Below, piece after piece: positions 18,358 to 26,135 of a DNA stretch of 64,000 nucleotides (the first letter of the stretch is position 1; each line of letters starts with the position of its first letter). The stretch lies in contig JAJYUH010000008.1 of assembly GCA_021792635.1 (NCBI GenBank), positions 1-64,000 of the forward strand. The letters are read 5' to 3'. The stretch comes from Natronospirales bacterium. Its GTDB lineage: Bacteria > Pseudomonadota > Gammaproteobacteria > Natronospirales > REEB76. The notes below the pieces were generated by a model. That model was not told the origin of the DNA. It ran no database searches and saw only the letters and a list, made by a program, of their open reading frames with translations. Position numbers and translations under genes: made by a program.

Positions 18358-18654
18358 TCAACTTCTAATGCCTCTGTCGACTTCAGACAGGTGCAACTTC
18401 AGCAGACTCTTGAACAGCTTGCCGTGATTCGGAATTTTCAGATGCAGCAGTTCATGCACGATCACGTAATCCTGGAAATCCCGCGGCTGGCGCAGCAGGC
18501 GCGTGCTGAAACTCACCCAGCCGGATGTGGAGCAGGACGCCCATTTGCGTCGCATCTTCTGCACGCGAATCAATTTCGGGCGCGTGCGCAGCGTCTCGGC
18601 CCAGGCGCGCACACGGGTTTTGAATTGCTGCCGTTGGCATTCCGCGCGCGTCAT
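18358..18654 (-). CDS. YgjP-type (DUF45) M48-like metallopeptidase
   Basis: A short 98-residue member of the YgjP/DUF45 family, with the zinc-peptidase motif HELLHLKIPNHGKLF (HExxH-like HELLH plus a third histidine) near residue 68 and RKWASCSTSGWVSFS upstream of it. It begins with ATGA overlap on the hsdR stop, so it is translated with hsdR. I recall such peptidases commonly following hsdR in type I loci; their role there is unknown. It is shorter than the roughly 170-230 residues of many relatives, lacking the usual N-terminal part. Confidence 0.85.
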   Translation of the reverse strand: MTRAECQRQQFKTRVRAWAETLRTRPKLIRVQKMRRKWASCSTSGWVSFSTRLLRQPRDFQDYVIVHELLHLKIPNHGKLFKSLLKLHLSEVDRGIRS

Positions 18655-21560
18655 GAACCGTAGATCCGCAACAGTGCATCGGCCAGCTCCACCATGCGCT
18701 GCCGGCCCACCTCATTCAGCAGGACCTTGTACAGCTCGGATTTGAGTTGCCGCAGTTCCTCGGCGTTGGCCGCATGATTGGGAAAGCGTGCAAAACAGGC
18801 GGCGATCTTCCGGGTCAAATCTTCGGGCTTTTGCAACTGCTCTTCTTTCAGGCGCAGATACGCCGCATACGTGCGGGCCTCAAGCCCAAGACGCTCGCGC
18901 TCCGTTTCCGCCGCCAGCCGCTCCCGCATCAGGGTTTCCAGCCGCGCAAGTGCATCACGGGTGGAGAGTTTGCGGTCTTCCAGCGCCTGCAACACCGCCT
19001 CGGCACGTTCGCCGATTTCCACCAGATAGGGCTGCTGCTCGCCGGCCTGAGCGGCGGCCTCGCGCAGGGCGCGCACCAGATTCATGATCTTGGACTGATC
19101 CGAGCCCTGGCCCTGTTTGAGCGCCGCCAGCGCCTGCTCGTCAAACTCCACGCTGGCGCCGGCCACCGGTCCGTAGGTGGCGGCGGTTTCACGCACCAGC
19201 AGTTCGGTTTTGTGGGCCAAATCCTCATAAAACGCGGTCTTGGAACCGTAGGCGTTGCGCAGCATGGCGTAGAGATCGGCCAGCTTGCGGTAATCGTCCA
19301 TGTCATCGCGCAATTCCGGCGAGGGCGAGAGGATTTCGTAGAGCGTTTCGAGTTCCTTGAACAGATCCACGAATGCCTGCCGCCGGTCCTTGTCCAGCAG
19401 TTCCTCATATAAGAGACGTTCCAGTTGTTCGTCCTTGCCGCCCCGCATCGGCCCGAGATATTTCTGTGCCGGCCCGCGCATCAGCTCCCGGAAGCGCGCC
19501 AGCAGCAAATCCAGGTCCTCGATGACGCCGGACACCTCGTCGGAATCGAAGGCCAGCGCCTTGTTGAGTTCCCGCAGCACACCGATGAAATCCACGATCA
19601 GGCCGCAGGGTTTGCGCCGGCCCTGTTCGTCCTCGTAAGGCCGGTTCACGCGCGCGATGGCCTGCAGCAGCACATGGTCGCGCATGGGCTTGTCGAGATA
19701 CATGCAGTAGAGGATCGGCGCGTCGTAGCCGGTGAGCAGCTTGTCCGTGACGATCAGGATTTGCGGCTTGTCCTCGGGCTTGGTGAACAACTTGCGCGCG
19801 TTTTTTTCCGCGGCATCGTCCAGTTGCAGTTCCGCCACCAGCGGACGCTCCACCACGTCGTTGGCATTTTTTGTATAAATGGGCACCGCCACGTCCGCCG
19901 GCAGGTATTTATCCAGCGCCCGCTTGTAGAGCGCGCAGGCTTCCCGGTCCACCGCCACCAGAAACGCCTTGTAGCCTAAGGGCGCCACGTTCTCGCGGAA
20001 ATGCTGCGCCACGAAGCGCGCCACCTTGTCCACCCGCTCATTGCCCTTCAACACCGCGCGCAGAGTCACGGCGCGCTCCAGAATGCGGTTCAGCTCCTCG
20101 ATGTCGCTCACGCCTTCCGCTTCCCGCAAGCTCAGAAATTCTTTCTCCAGAATATCTTTCGGCAACGTCACGTCGGCCGGCGCAAGCGTATGGCGCAGCT
20201 TGAGGGTGGTGCCGTCGCCGATGGATTCAGCGATGGAATACTTGTCCAGATAGCCCTTCTCGTCCTCACGGCCGAAGGTCTTGAAGGTGCCCTTCCCGTA
20301 AGCGGTCAAATCCACCGGCGTGCCGGTGAAGCCGATGAGCGTGGCGTTGGGCAGCGCGCCCAGGAGATAATTGCCGAGATCGCCGCCGGTGGAACGGTGC
20401 GCCTCGTCAATCAGCACGAAGAAATCCCGGCGCGTGCAACTGTCTTTGCGGATGCCGTCGAACTTGTGAATCATGGAAACAATCAGGCCGCGGAAATCCC
20501 GGTCCAGCAGTTCCTGGAGCCGCGCCTTGCTGTCGGCGCGCTGCACGGCAATATCCTTGTTCTGCATTTCGCCGAGCAGCGCGTTTACCCAGCCGGACAA
20601 CTGGCCTTCCAGTTCGTTGCGGTCCACGATCAGCATGACCGTGGCGCCGGGGAAATGCGCCTTATCCTCGAGGATCAGGCGCGCGGCGGTCAGCAGCGTG
20701 AAGGTCTTGCCGGAACCCTGCGTGTGCCAGACGAGGCCGGTTTTCTTCCCCGCGTCGCCGCAACGCTGCACCACCTTCTGCGCCGCGCGCACCTGATGCT
20801 GGCGCAATACTGTTTTTCGCAGTTCGTCGTCCTTGACATAGAACAGAATCCAGTCCTTGAGAAGACGCAGGAACCGCGGTTTGTCAAAAAACGCCTTGAC
20901 CTTGTCGCCGTAGGCGCCCGGCTGCTCCACCTTCCAGTTGAACACCGCGTTGCGGTTGTAATTCCAGGTCACGCCGTAGAAATACTCGATGAGATGCGTG
21001 ATATTGAATACCTGCGGTGCGGTGAGCATTTCCGGTGTTTCCAGTTCATAGCGGCGCAATTGCACCAGCGCCTTCTGCATCGCCTCCTTCGATTTTGGAT
21101 TCTTGTTCTCGACAATGGCCACCGGCACGCCGTTTACCAGAAACATCACATCCGCGCGATTGGCCTTGCGCGGATTCCGGTACTGCCATTCCCAGGTGAC
21201 CTGGAACAGGTTGTGTTCGAGGTTGTCGTAATCCACCAGGCGCACGTGGCGATGGCGTTTCTCCTCTTCCACGAACACCATCTGCTCGCCCCGCAGCCAG
21301 CGCAGCAGTTCACGGTTGCCTTCGATGCTGGCCGGTGCGCTTTCCATGCGCTGAATTACCGCTTGTACATTATCTTTAGTCACCACATCGGGATTGAGCC
21401 GCAACAGCATCGCTTCCAGTTCGTCATAAAAGAACATGCCTTCTTCGCCGCGACGCTTGCCAAGCGCCGCGGTCTCCGGTACCGCCATCCAGCCCGCCGC
21501 TTCCGCGTGACGGATCAATGGAAACTGCACGGTACCGGCTTCGGAGGCGAGGGTGGTCAT
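18651..21560 (-). CDS. hsdR: type I restriction endonuclease, R subunit
   Basis: HsdR is the DNA-translocating, cutting subunit of a type I restriction enzyme. The 969-residue protein has the N-terminal nuclease with ADVMFLVNGVPVAIVENKNP (PD-ExK-type residues D and E-x-K) near residue 140. Walker A HTQGSGKTFTLLTAA is near 280, the DEAH-type box LIDEAHRSTGGD near 385, GFTGTPVDLT, and the helicase VI motif LLQAIARVNRPY near 640. The C-terminal part is helical and probably binds HsdM/HsdS. It lies more than 4.5 kb downstream of hsdM-hsdS, separated by accessory genes and a repeat. A perfect inverted repeat stands just upstream. Confidence 0.95.
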   Translation of the reverse strand: MTTLASEAGTVQFPLIRHAEAAGWMAVPETAALGKRRGEEGMFFYDELEAMLLRLNPDVVTKDNVQAVIQRMESAPASIEGNRELLRWLRGEQMVFVEEEKRHRHVRLVDYDNLEHNLFQVTWEWQYRNPRKANRADVMFLVNGVPVAIVENKNPKSKEAMQKALVQLRRYELETPEMLTAPQVFNITHLIEYFYGVTWNYNRNAVFNWKVEQPGAYGDKVKAFFDKPRFLRLLKDWILFYVKDDELRKTVLRQHQVRAAQKVVQRCGDAGKKTGLVWHTQGSGKTFTLLTAARLILEDKAHFPGATVMLIVDRNELEGQLSGWVNALLGEMQNKDIAVQRADSKARLQELLDRDFRGLIVSMIHKFDGIRKDSCTRRDFFVLIDEAHRSTGGDLGNYLLGALPNATLIGFTGTPVDLTAYGKGTFKTFGREDEKGYLDKYSIAESIGDGTTLKLRHTLAPADVTLPKDILEKEFLSLREAEGVSDIEELNRILERAVTLRAVLKGNERVDKVARFVAQHFRENVAPLGYKAFLVAVDREACALYKRALDKYLPADVAVPIYTKNANDVVERPLVAELQLDDAAEKNARKLFTKPEDKPQILIVTDKLLTGYDAPILYCMYLDKPMRDHVLLQAIARVNRPYEDEQGRRKPCGLIVDFIGVLRELNKALAFDSDEVSGVIEDLDLLLARFRELMRGPAQKYLGPMRGGKDEQLERLLYEELLDKDRRQAFVDLFKELETLYEILSPSPELRDDMDDYRKLADLYAMLRNAYGSKTAFYEDLAHKTELLVRETAATYGPVAGASVEFDEQALAALKQGQGSDQSKIMNLVRALREAAAQAGEQQPYLVEIGERAEAVLQALEDRKLSTRDALARLETLMRERLAAETERERLGLEARTYAAYLRLKEEQLQKPEDLTRKIAACFARFPNHAANAEELRQLKSELYKVLLNEVGRQRMVELADALLRIYGS

Positions 21561-21579
21561 GCTCTATCCACCCCCAAAG

Positions 21580-21609
21580 GATCATTTTGCCGGCTTCGGC
21601 AAAATGATC
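21580..21609. promoter_or_regulatory. perfect inverted repeat just upstream of hsdR
   Basis: GATCATTTTGCC (21580-21591) is a perfect 12-bp match to GGCAAAATGATC (21598-21609) around a GGCTTC spacer. It lies 20 bp before the hsdR start codon and could be an operator, a leader hairpin limiting HsdR translation, or a terminator stem. There is no poly-T tail on the hsdR-sense strand. Confidence 0.6.
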
Positions 21610-21750
21610 TGCTCGTTGTGGCAAAATAGGGCCAGCGCGGGGTGCTGGGTTTTCCAGGCCCGGCCAGGTTTCTAGAGCCGCCCTGCGCTTTCTCGGTCGG
21701 GTGCTGCTTGTCAGCTCGATATGGTTCGCCCAGCCTGACCCCTATTTCCG

Positions 21751-21815
21751 CAAAAGGTCCCACCCCGGTGACAAGAGCCCAGTGGGCTCTCCCGCAAGGG
21801 TAGCCGGGGTGGTCA
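21751..21815 (+). repeat. 65-bp palindromic repeat, copy A
   Basis: This 65-bp sequence matches copy B (23720-23784) at all but two positions, in the same orientation. It contains an outer inverted repeat (CCACCCCGG with CCGGGGTGG) and an inner perfect palindrome GAGCCCAGTGGGCTC. The two copies flank the DUF3800 and RAYT genes. It is a structured repeat of REP/MITE type. Confidence 0.85.
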
Positions 21816-21887
21816 TTTTTTCGGGTGAGGGCTAGAATCACCCCCAATCCGGTTATCCGGAGTTGGATCGCCCGCAAGGGCGAGCGT

Positions 21888-21913
21888 AAAAAGGTCCCTT
21901 CGGGGGCCTTTTT
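21888..21913. terminator. bidirectional terminator hairpin with TTCG loop
   Basis: AAAAAGG-T-CCC (21888-21898) pairs with GGG-G-CCTTTTT (21903-21913) over a stable TTCG tetraloop, with one G-T wobble. The A and T runs on either side allow it to terminate in both directions. It lies downstream of the DUF3800 gene and isolates it from hsdR. Confidence 0.8.
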
Positions 21914-22043
21914 ATTGAGCCTGAGAATCTTTGGCCTTGGGGAAATATGCCTTTTCATTGGTTTTTTCCCCCAAAAAACAAAAACTTGCGATTTGGCATT
22001 TTTGCACTTCTCCTGCAGGAGAGCTTCTGGCATTATTTGCTTC

Positions 22044-22871
22044 CTAGCGCTGGGTGTTGGGCTTTCTTGTCCCGACCGCGGGCCGAAAGGCCGCCTGGCG
22101 CTTTTTATTTGCCTGCGTTTCGCCCGAACCCTCGCCTCTTTCGTGAATCACCTTCAGTCCAGTCACATGGTGGCCATCTACGGATTGCCAGTGCGGCACC
22201 GCCTTCTTGAGCCGTTCGTAGTACGAAGTCACGTTTTGGTTCCCCGCGAACTGAGAGCTAATCACCGCAGTTACAAAGTCGGCAAGCTGAATACCAATGT
22301 TTTGTGCTTGTGAGATAGCGAAGAAGGGAGTGCGAACGATCGAATCCATTGCCAAACCGGCTGAGCTGCGCTGCAAAAAATTGGTGATTGCTGTCGAATT
22401 CTTGTGATTGATGCCATAAGCACGGTCATCAAAGACAAGACAGGCCATCTCGCCCGGATGTTGACGCTTCATGAAGGTATCGACACGCTCAAACAGAAAT
22501 TTAAATGTGCGATCCAATGCGATCACGTTATCTACTTGGAATTTCTGCATGTCCTTTTCGAAGCAGATGCAGCCGAAGATAGGCAAGTGTTTAGCTACAA
22601 TGTAGGCGAGGAGGTCACTAGCAAAGTCGAGGTTGTGTGATTTTTGTCCCTTCGCCTGTAACTTGAATGCCCAATTCTTGAGCAGTGCTTTGCCCTTGAT
22701 CTCTTTATCGCGCGCGAAGTCAGCGCCGAAATGTTTGTATTTAAGTTGATAAACGTCCTGGGACACGATGGCGAACTGGCGCTCGGGAATGCCGATACCA
22801 CACAGCCCTCCCAGCGTGACCGCTGGATCACTCTCCGATTTGCGGAAGCTTTCGTCGAAAAAGATCAGCAT
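22044..22871 (-). CDS. DUF3800 domain protein
   Basis: A 275-residue protein with the DUF3800 marks: an N-terminal acidic FFDESFRKSE motif, FDDRAYGIN in the middle and SQAQNIGIQLADFVTAVIS toward the C-terminus. These acidic residues resemble an RNase H-like nuclease site, but the activity is unproven. The family is frequent in defence and mobile regions. Base composition is visibly more AT-rich than the flanking genes, a sign of transfer. The last 35 residues (rich in R, K and P) run into low-complexity DNA and may be a secondary extension. Confidence 0.82.
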   Translation of the reverse strand: MLIFFDESFRKSESDPAVTLGGLCGIGIPERQFAIVSQDVYQLKYKHFGADFARDKEIKGKALLKNWAFKLQAKGQKSHNLDFASDLLAYIVAKHLPIFGCICFEKDMQKFQVDNVIALDRTFKFLFERVDTFMKRQHPGEMACLVFDDRAYGINHKNSTAITNFLQRSSAGLAMDSIVRTPFFAISQAQNIGIQLADFVTAVISSQFAGNQNVTSYYERLKKAVPHWQSVDGHHVTGLKVIHERGEGSGETQANKKRQAAFRPAVGTRKPNTQR

Positions 22872-22895
22872 GTCATCACCTCGGAGGTATCAATA

Positions 22896-22920
22896 CCGGA
22901 ATCCGCGACGTGGATTCCGG
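22896..22920. repeat. 9-bp perfect inverted repeat upstream of DUF3800
   Basis: CCGGAATCC (22896-22904) pairs with GGATTCCGG (22912-22920) over a 7-nt loop. It lies in the leader side of the DUF3800 gene and next to the REP element; it is either an operator or part of the repeat cluster. Confidence 0.5.
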
Positions 22921-22928
22921 CGGCAGCT

Positions 22929-22958
22929 GTAGGTTGGGCAAAGCGCAGCGTGCCCAAC
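22929..22958 (+). repeat. REP element with GTAG guide tetranucleotide
   Basis: GTAG (22929-22932) is followed directly by a hairpin with an 8-bp perfect stem, GTTGGGCA (22933-22940) and TGCCCAAC (22951-22958). This is the classic form of a repetitive extragenic palindrome recognised by RAYT transposases: a GTAG guide sequence 5' of a short hairpin. It lies 31 bp from the 3' end of the RAYT gene. Confidence 0.8.
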
Positions 22959-22989
22959 ACGCACCGTCCCCACTCGCTATGCACGCCCA

Positions 22990-23523
22990 TCATTCACCCA
23001 CCTCTCCGCCGGGCAGAGGGGGTGCCGCAGCGCCCCAACCCTCCGGGTACAGGGAACGGGCCGCGCAGCGTCGCAGCGAACTGTGCGGCCAGAGCCACGG
23101 ATCGGCGACGTAGCCGTGCCTGACCGGGTTGTAGTGGATGTAATCCATGTGCCGGCGCCAGTCCTCTTCATCCCGTATGCGGTGCTCCCAAAATCGTCTT
23201 TGCCAGACCGCATGTTCGCGCTTGGCCCGCCGGGATGCGCTCGGTTCCGCGCTTGCACCTGAGCAACCAACGCTGAAATAGCACTTGATGCGCGCCCAGC
23301 GTCCGGAGTAATCGGTATCGCCCTCGGGCAGCTTCCACAGGCAATGCAGATGATCGGGCAGTATCACTACCGCGTCCAGCTCGAAAGGGTACGCCGCCTT
23401 TTCCCGGCGAAAGGCCTCGCGCAGACGATCAACGTTTGCGGGCAAGACAAGCAGCGATTGGCGTCCTTCGGTGACGACCGTAAAGAAATAACAGTTGCTT
23501 TGCCTGTCACGACGGTAACGCAT
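22990..23523 (-). CDS. REP-associated tyrosine transposase (RAYT, Y1 transposase)
   Basis: A 177-residue Y1_Tnp/HUH single-strand transposase of the TnpA-REP type. The HUH motif is in VVILPDHLHCLWKLP (H-L-H) near residue 55. The catalytic-helix region is RFWEHRIRDEEDWRRHMDYI, followed by the family signature IHYNPVRHGYV. These enzymes cut and join single-stranded DNA at REP hairpins. The start is ATG 23521-23523 (MRYRRDRQSN). The last 20 residues are low complexity and may be extra. The adjacent REP with a GTAG guide fits its expected substrate. Confidence 0.9.
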   Translation of the reverse strand: MRYRRDRQSNCYFFTVVTEGRQSLLVLPANVDRLREAFRREKAAYPFELDAVVILPDHLHCLWKLPEGDTDYSGRWARIKCYFSVGCSGASAEPSASRRAKREHAVWQRRFWEHRIRDEEDWRRHMDYIHYNPVRHGYVADPWLWPHSSLRRCAARSLYPEGWGAAAPPLPGGEVGE

Positions 23524-23968
23524 AGCGGGTCATGCCTTCATGATCGTAGACCTAGCGGCCGGAATCGCCGCCAAATCGAACCGACACCGTAAGGTGTGCC
23601 TTCCGCGAGAATAGAAATGGCGGATCTTTCACGCAGGCGAGCGCAGGATTGGTAGAGGTTGCCGGTAACGGCGGCAGCCCGAATGGGTGGGATCCTCGAA
23701 CCTGGAGCCTGTGTCTTTTCAAAAGGTCCCACCCCGGTGACAAGAGCCCAGTGGGCTCTCCCGAAAGGGTAGCCGGAGTGGTCACTTGACCCCTGCTTGA
23801 ACTGACGCCGCACCTCACAATTTTCGGGCGCTTCAATCGCAAGGCCAGATGGCAATACGCTGCAAGTTAGGTCAGAAGAAGCTAGCCACAACGTATTCAT
23901 GGGGGTACGTAAAATACATTTTACTAACAAGGGCTTACCTATGCCTCAATGTGAATTGATAAACAAAT
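23524..23968. other. intergenic region upstream of the RAYT gene, no gene seen
   Basis: This 445-bp region separates the PD-(D/E)XK-like gene from the RAYT. It holds copy B of the 65-bp palindromic repeat and otherwise AT-rich sequence near 23900. Longer frames across it are artefacts of the repeat. No tRNA or integrase attachment site was recognised. Confidence 0.6.
23720..23784 (+). repeat. 65-bp palindromic repeat, copy B
   Basis: Same element as copy A at 21751-21815, with two substitutions (C to A in CCCGCAAGG, and G to A in CCGGGGTGG). Together the copies make direct repeats about 2.0 kb apart around the DUF3800 and RAYT genes. Confidence 0.85.
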
Positions 23969-24784
23969 TCACAGGTTTTTCCTATGCCACTGGACAAAAC
24001 GATCCATCGTTCCATCCGCCAACGCTTTAGGCGAATCCACCGGCAAACCAAGTTCCGAACTGACCTTTCGGGCAAGCTCTCTGTGGGCCAAAGGGTATAG
24101 CTGGTATTTCAGAATCAGGCTAAATCCATCCGCACCACGAACCTCCTCGATCCACGATTTCGGCAGCATCCTGGCCACAAAGACCGGCTTGATGCCAAGG
24201 TGCTCACACAGGTTCACTTTCGTCAACAACTCCTCATGCTCCATGTACCCGAGCGTATTCTTAACCTCGATACCATATCTCACCCCATCGCGCTCAAAGA
24301 TAAAATCCAGATCATGATTCGTATTTGTCCAAGATTTTGATTCAAACCTGTTCGTATTCCGGCCCCTCATGACGAACTGGCAACGCGCAAAACCTTCAAG
24401 CACCATTAATTCGCCATGTAAACCCACCGCTCCGCCGATATTCGGATCTGCATATTGCTCAATCATATTAACCACACGCGTCGCATCCCGACGGAAATAC
24501 CGGTGTGTTCGATGCCAAAGCAGATTGACCGCGCCTCCCGTGGCCAGTTTCCGGGGTTCATTGTGAATAATGCCTCTTCCAACCAGTCCCCTGATCGCCC
24601 GATTTGTGACCCAGTGATACCATTTGTCCTCGTGCCTCACTTCAATTTGCCTGGAGAAAAAGACCGCCTCCCGATTTGAACCGAAAAACTCTTCGAGTTC
24701 ACTTTCAGCCTCCTCCTGCCTTGGGTCAGGAGCCCGTTCTTCCGGCTCATAATCTTCATCAAAGTCGATCACCACGGCCTGCAT
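23969..24784 (-). CDS. PD-(D/E)XK-like hypothetical protein of the RM island
   Basis: A 271-residue protein not recognised by name. In its second half, HDLDFIFERDGVRYGIEVKN has the D...E-x-K spacing of PD-(D/E)XK nucleases, with a hydrophobic strand around it. The N-terminal part begins acidic (DFDEDYEPEERAP) and then contains a possible winged-helix (WVTNRAIRGLVGRGIIHNEP). It is more AT-rich than housekeeping genes here. It begins 15 bp after the hsdR'-'hsdS fusion ORF, so it may be translated as part of the hsd transcript. It is probably a restriction-associated nuclease, by inference. Confidence 0.7.
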   Translation of the reverse strand: MQAVVIDFDEDYEPEERAPDPRQEEAESELEEFFGSNREAVFFSRQIEVRHEDKWYHWVTNRAIRGLVGRGIIHNEPRKLATGGAVNLLWHRTHRYFRRDATRVVNMIEQYADPNIGGAVGLHGELMVLEGFARCQFVMRGRNTNRFESKSWTNTNHDLDFIFERDGVRYGIEVKNTLGYMEHEELLTKVNLCEHLGIKPVFVARMLPKSWIEEVRGADGFSLILKYQLYPLAHRELARKVSSELGLPVDSPKALADGTMDRFVQWHRKNL

Positions 24785-24798
24785 ACTCCAACGATTGG

Positions 24799-25047
24799 CT
24801 AACCGCCGACTTCAGACATATCAATGTCGAAATGGTTGACGCGGATTTCGGCGGTCATGAGTTTGTGCAGCAGGGTCTGAAAGAGATCGTTCAGTGCGGC
24901 TTTCAGCTCGTCATAGAACAACACGTCTTCCTCTCCCCGGCGCTTACCGAGCACGGCTTCCGGCTTCACCGGCTGCCAACCCACGGCCACAGCGTGGCCC
25001 ACGAGCGGAAACTGCACGGTGCTGGCTTCGCAGACGAGCGTCATCAC
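24799..25047 (-). pseudogene. in-frame fusion remnant: HsdR N-terminus joined to HsdS C-terminus
   Basis: An 82-codon ORF whose first 47-48 residues match the HsdR start in this window (about 30 of 47 identical, including GKRRGEE and FYDEL). Its remaining 34 residues match the end of HsdS (26 of 32 identical, including AALNDLFQTLLHKLMTAE). The join is in frame. The start overlaps the NYN-gene stop (ATGA), as a genuine hsdR start would. It is a deletion scar between an hsdR and an hsdS gene of a related type I system; the short product is unlikely to function. Confidence 0.85.
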
Positions 25048-25826
25048 GGACCCACCTTGTTATTCGCCGCAACCTGCTCCGGCTTAGGGCAAACGCTTCG
25101 CAGGCCATCAATATGCTCATAAAGTTCGGGGCGGATCGTTGCCCACATTGGATCAAGCACGAAATCAATGCCTTCACGGCGGGCAAGTTTTGCAGCAGGA
25201 ACGAAATCCGAATCGCCGGAAATCAGGACGATCTGGCTGACCTGCTTCTTGAATGCGAGAGACGCGATATCCAATCCAATCCGCATGTCCACGCCCTTCT
25301 GCCGGAAATCCAGACGGAAATCCTCATCGGTAATGCTGGCCCACTTACGTTCACCAGTGGCGAGCATCTTTAGAACATCGGGTTTGAGCTGCCAATTGAC
25401 GTGCGAAGTTGGGATTTCACCAAGACGCAAAGCGACTTTACGCAGACTCTTCAGACAATCGTGAAATTCTTGTCGCCAGAGAGCTACCGGAGACCGACTA
25501 AAATCAACGGACTTTCTGCTGATTAGCTGGTGACCCTTCCACTGGGCAGGCGGAGCGTCGTAAACGAAAATACGGTACAGCCGTGAGACCCGGCGGCCCT
25601 TCTCATCGTTGAGATGATCCAGCGCGGTTCGGTGCAGTTGTTTGGCCGCAGCTTCGGAAGGCTGATTCCCGTAAATGCGCTGTAACCGTTTGAGAAAAAA
25701 CGCCGCATCCACGAGGACAGCGGTCAGAACAGGGCTTGCATAACGCAAAAAGAAGCCCCGGGGTTCGGCCTGCCCTGAATCATTGAGGGCGGGCTTACTG
25801 CCAAGGGCGGATCGTGTGGAAATCAT
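25044..25826 (-). CDS. NYN domain protein (LabA/DUF88-like)
   Basis: A 260-residue protein of the PIN-like NYN nuclease fold. A catalytic aspartate region is visible in VLVDAAFFLKRLQRIYG near residue 40, then KGVDMRIGLDIASLAFKK and VLISGDSDFVPAAKLARREG near 190-220, the usual conserved Asp-rich strand. Such proteins are RNase-like and are frequent inside type I RM operons. It starts 3 bp after the truncated dinD gene and overlaps the next ORF by 4 bp, so it is co-translated with the hsd transcript. The target RNA is unknown. Confidence 0.85.
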   Translation of the reverse strand: MISTRSALGSKPALNDSGQAEPRGFFLRYASPVLTAVLVDAAFFLKRLQRIYGNQPSEAAAKQLHRTALDHLNDEKGRRVSRLYRIFVYDAPPAQWKGHQLISRKSVDFSRSPVALWRQEFHDCLKSLRKVALRLGEIPTSHVNWQLKPDVLKMLATGERKWASITDEDFRLDFRQKGVDMRIGLDIASLAFKKQVSQIVLISGDSDFVPAAKLARREGIDFVLDPMWATIRPELYEHIDGLRSVCPKPEQVAANNKVGP

Positions 25827-25829
25827 AAC

Positions 25830-26135
25830 TCAAAACCTCCTGAAATCGCCAACATAAACTGGTTTTAACTTTGGAGACGCCAAGTCATTGATTTCACGGG
25901 CAGTGCCTGAGCCGATATCCACCATTTTGTTGACATCAACAAAATGGTCCTCGGGGCGCTGTCCGGCGTTCCGGCAAGCGGTACGCGCCTTGTCAATGAC
26001 CAGCAGAAAGTTGCGCCACTCGGTATAGCCGAGCAGCTCCTGCAATTCGCGCGCGAACCAGAATTCCACGCCATCGCGTTCGTGCGCGTGATCCTCGAAA
26101 GTCTTGTGCAGGCGGGTAATCAGTTCCTTCTTCAT
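25830..26135 (-). pseudogene. dinD: truncated DNA-damage-inducible protein D (DinD)
   Basis: The first 85-odd residues match DinD: FEDHAHERDGVEFWFARELQ, LLGYTEWRNFLLVI, KARTACRNAGQRPEDHFVDV and VNKMVDIGSGTAREI. Full-length DinD is about 275 residues; here the frame ends after an unrelated tail, PKLKPVYVGDFRRF, so roughly two thirds is missing. E. coli DinD inhibits RecA function; this fragment probably does not. It overlaps the hsdS stop by 4 bp and precedes the NYN gene, so translation coupling may have kept the short frame. Confidence 0.8.

Noticed and set aside
20001-21629. Long plus-strand frame of 542 codons
   Set aside because: It is antisense to hsdR, and hsdR has all expected motifs.
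21557-22033. Minus-strand frame of 158 codons between hsdR and DUF3800
   Set aside because: It crosses repeat copy A and the terminator; its similarity to the frame at 23538-23930 comes only from the shared 65-bp repeat.
23690-23715. A T-arm-like GGTTCGAGGATCC on the minus strand suggesting a tRNA and attachment site
   Set aside because: No cloverleaf arms or acceptor stem could be assembled around it.
23538-23930. Minus-strand frame of 130 codons before the RAYT gene
   Set aside because: It reads through repeat copy B and has no recognisable domain.
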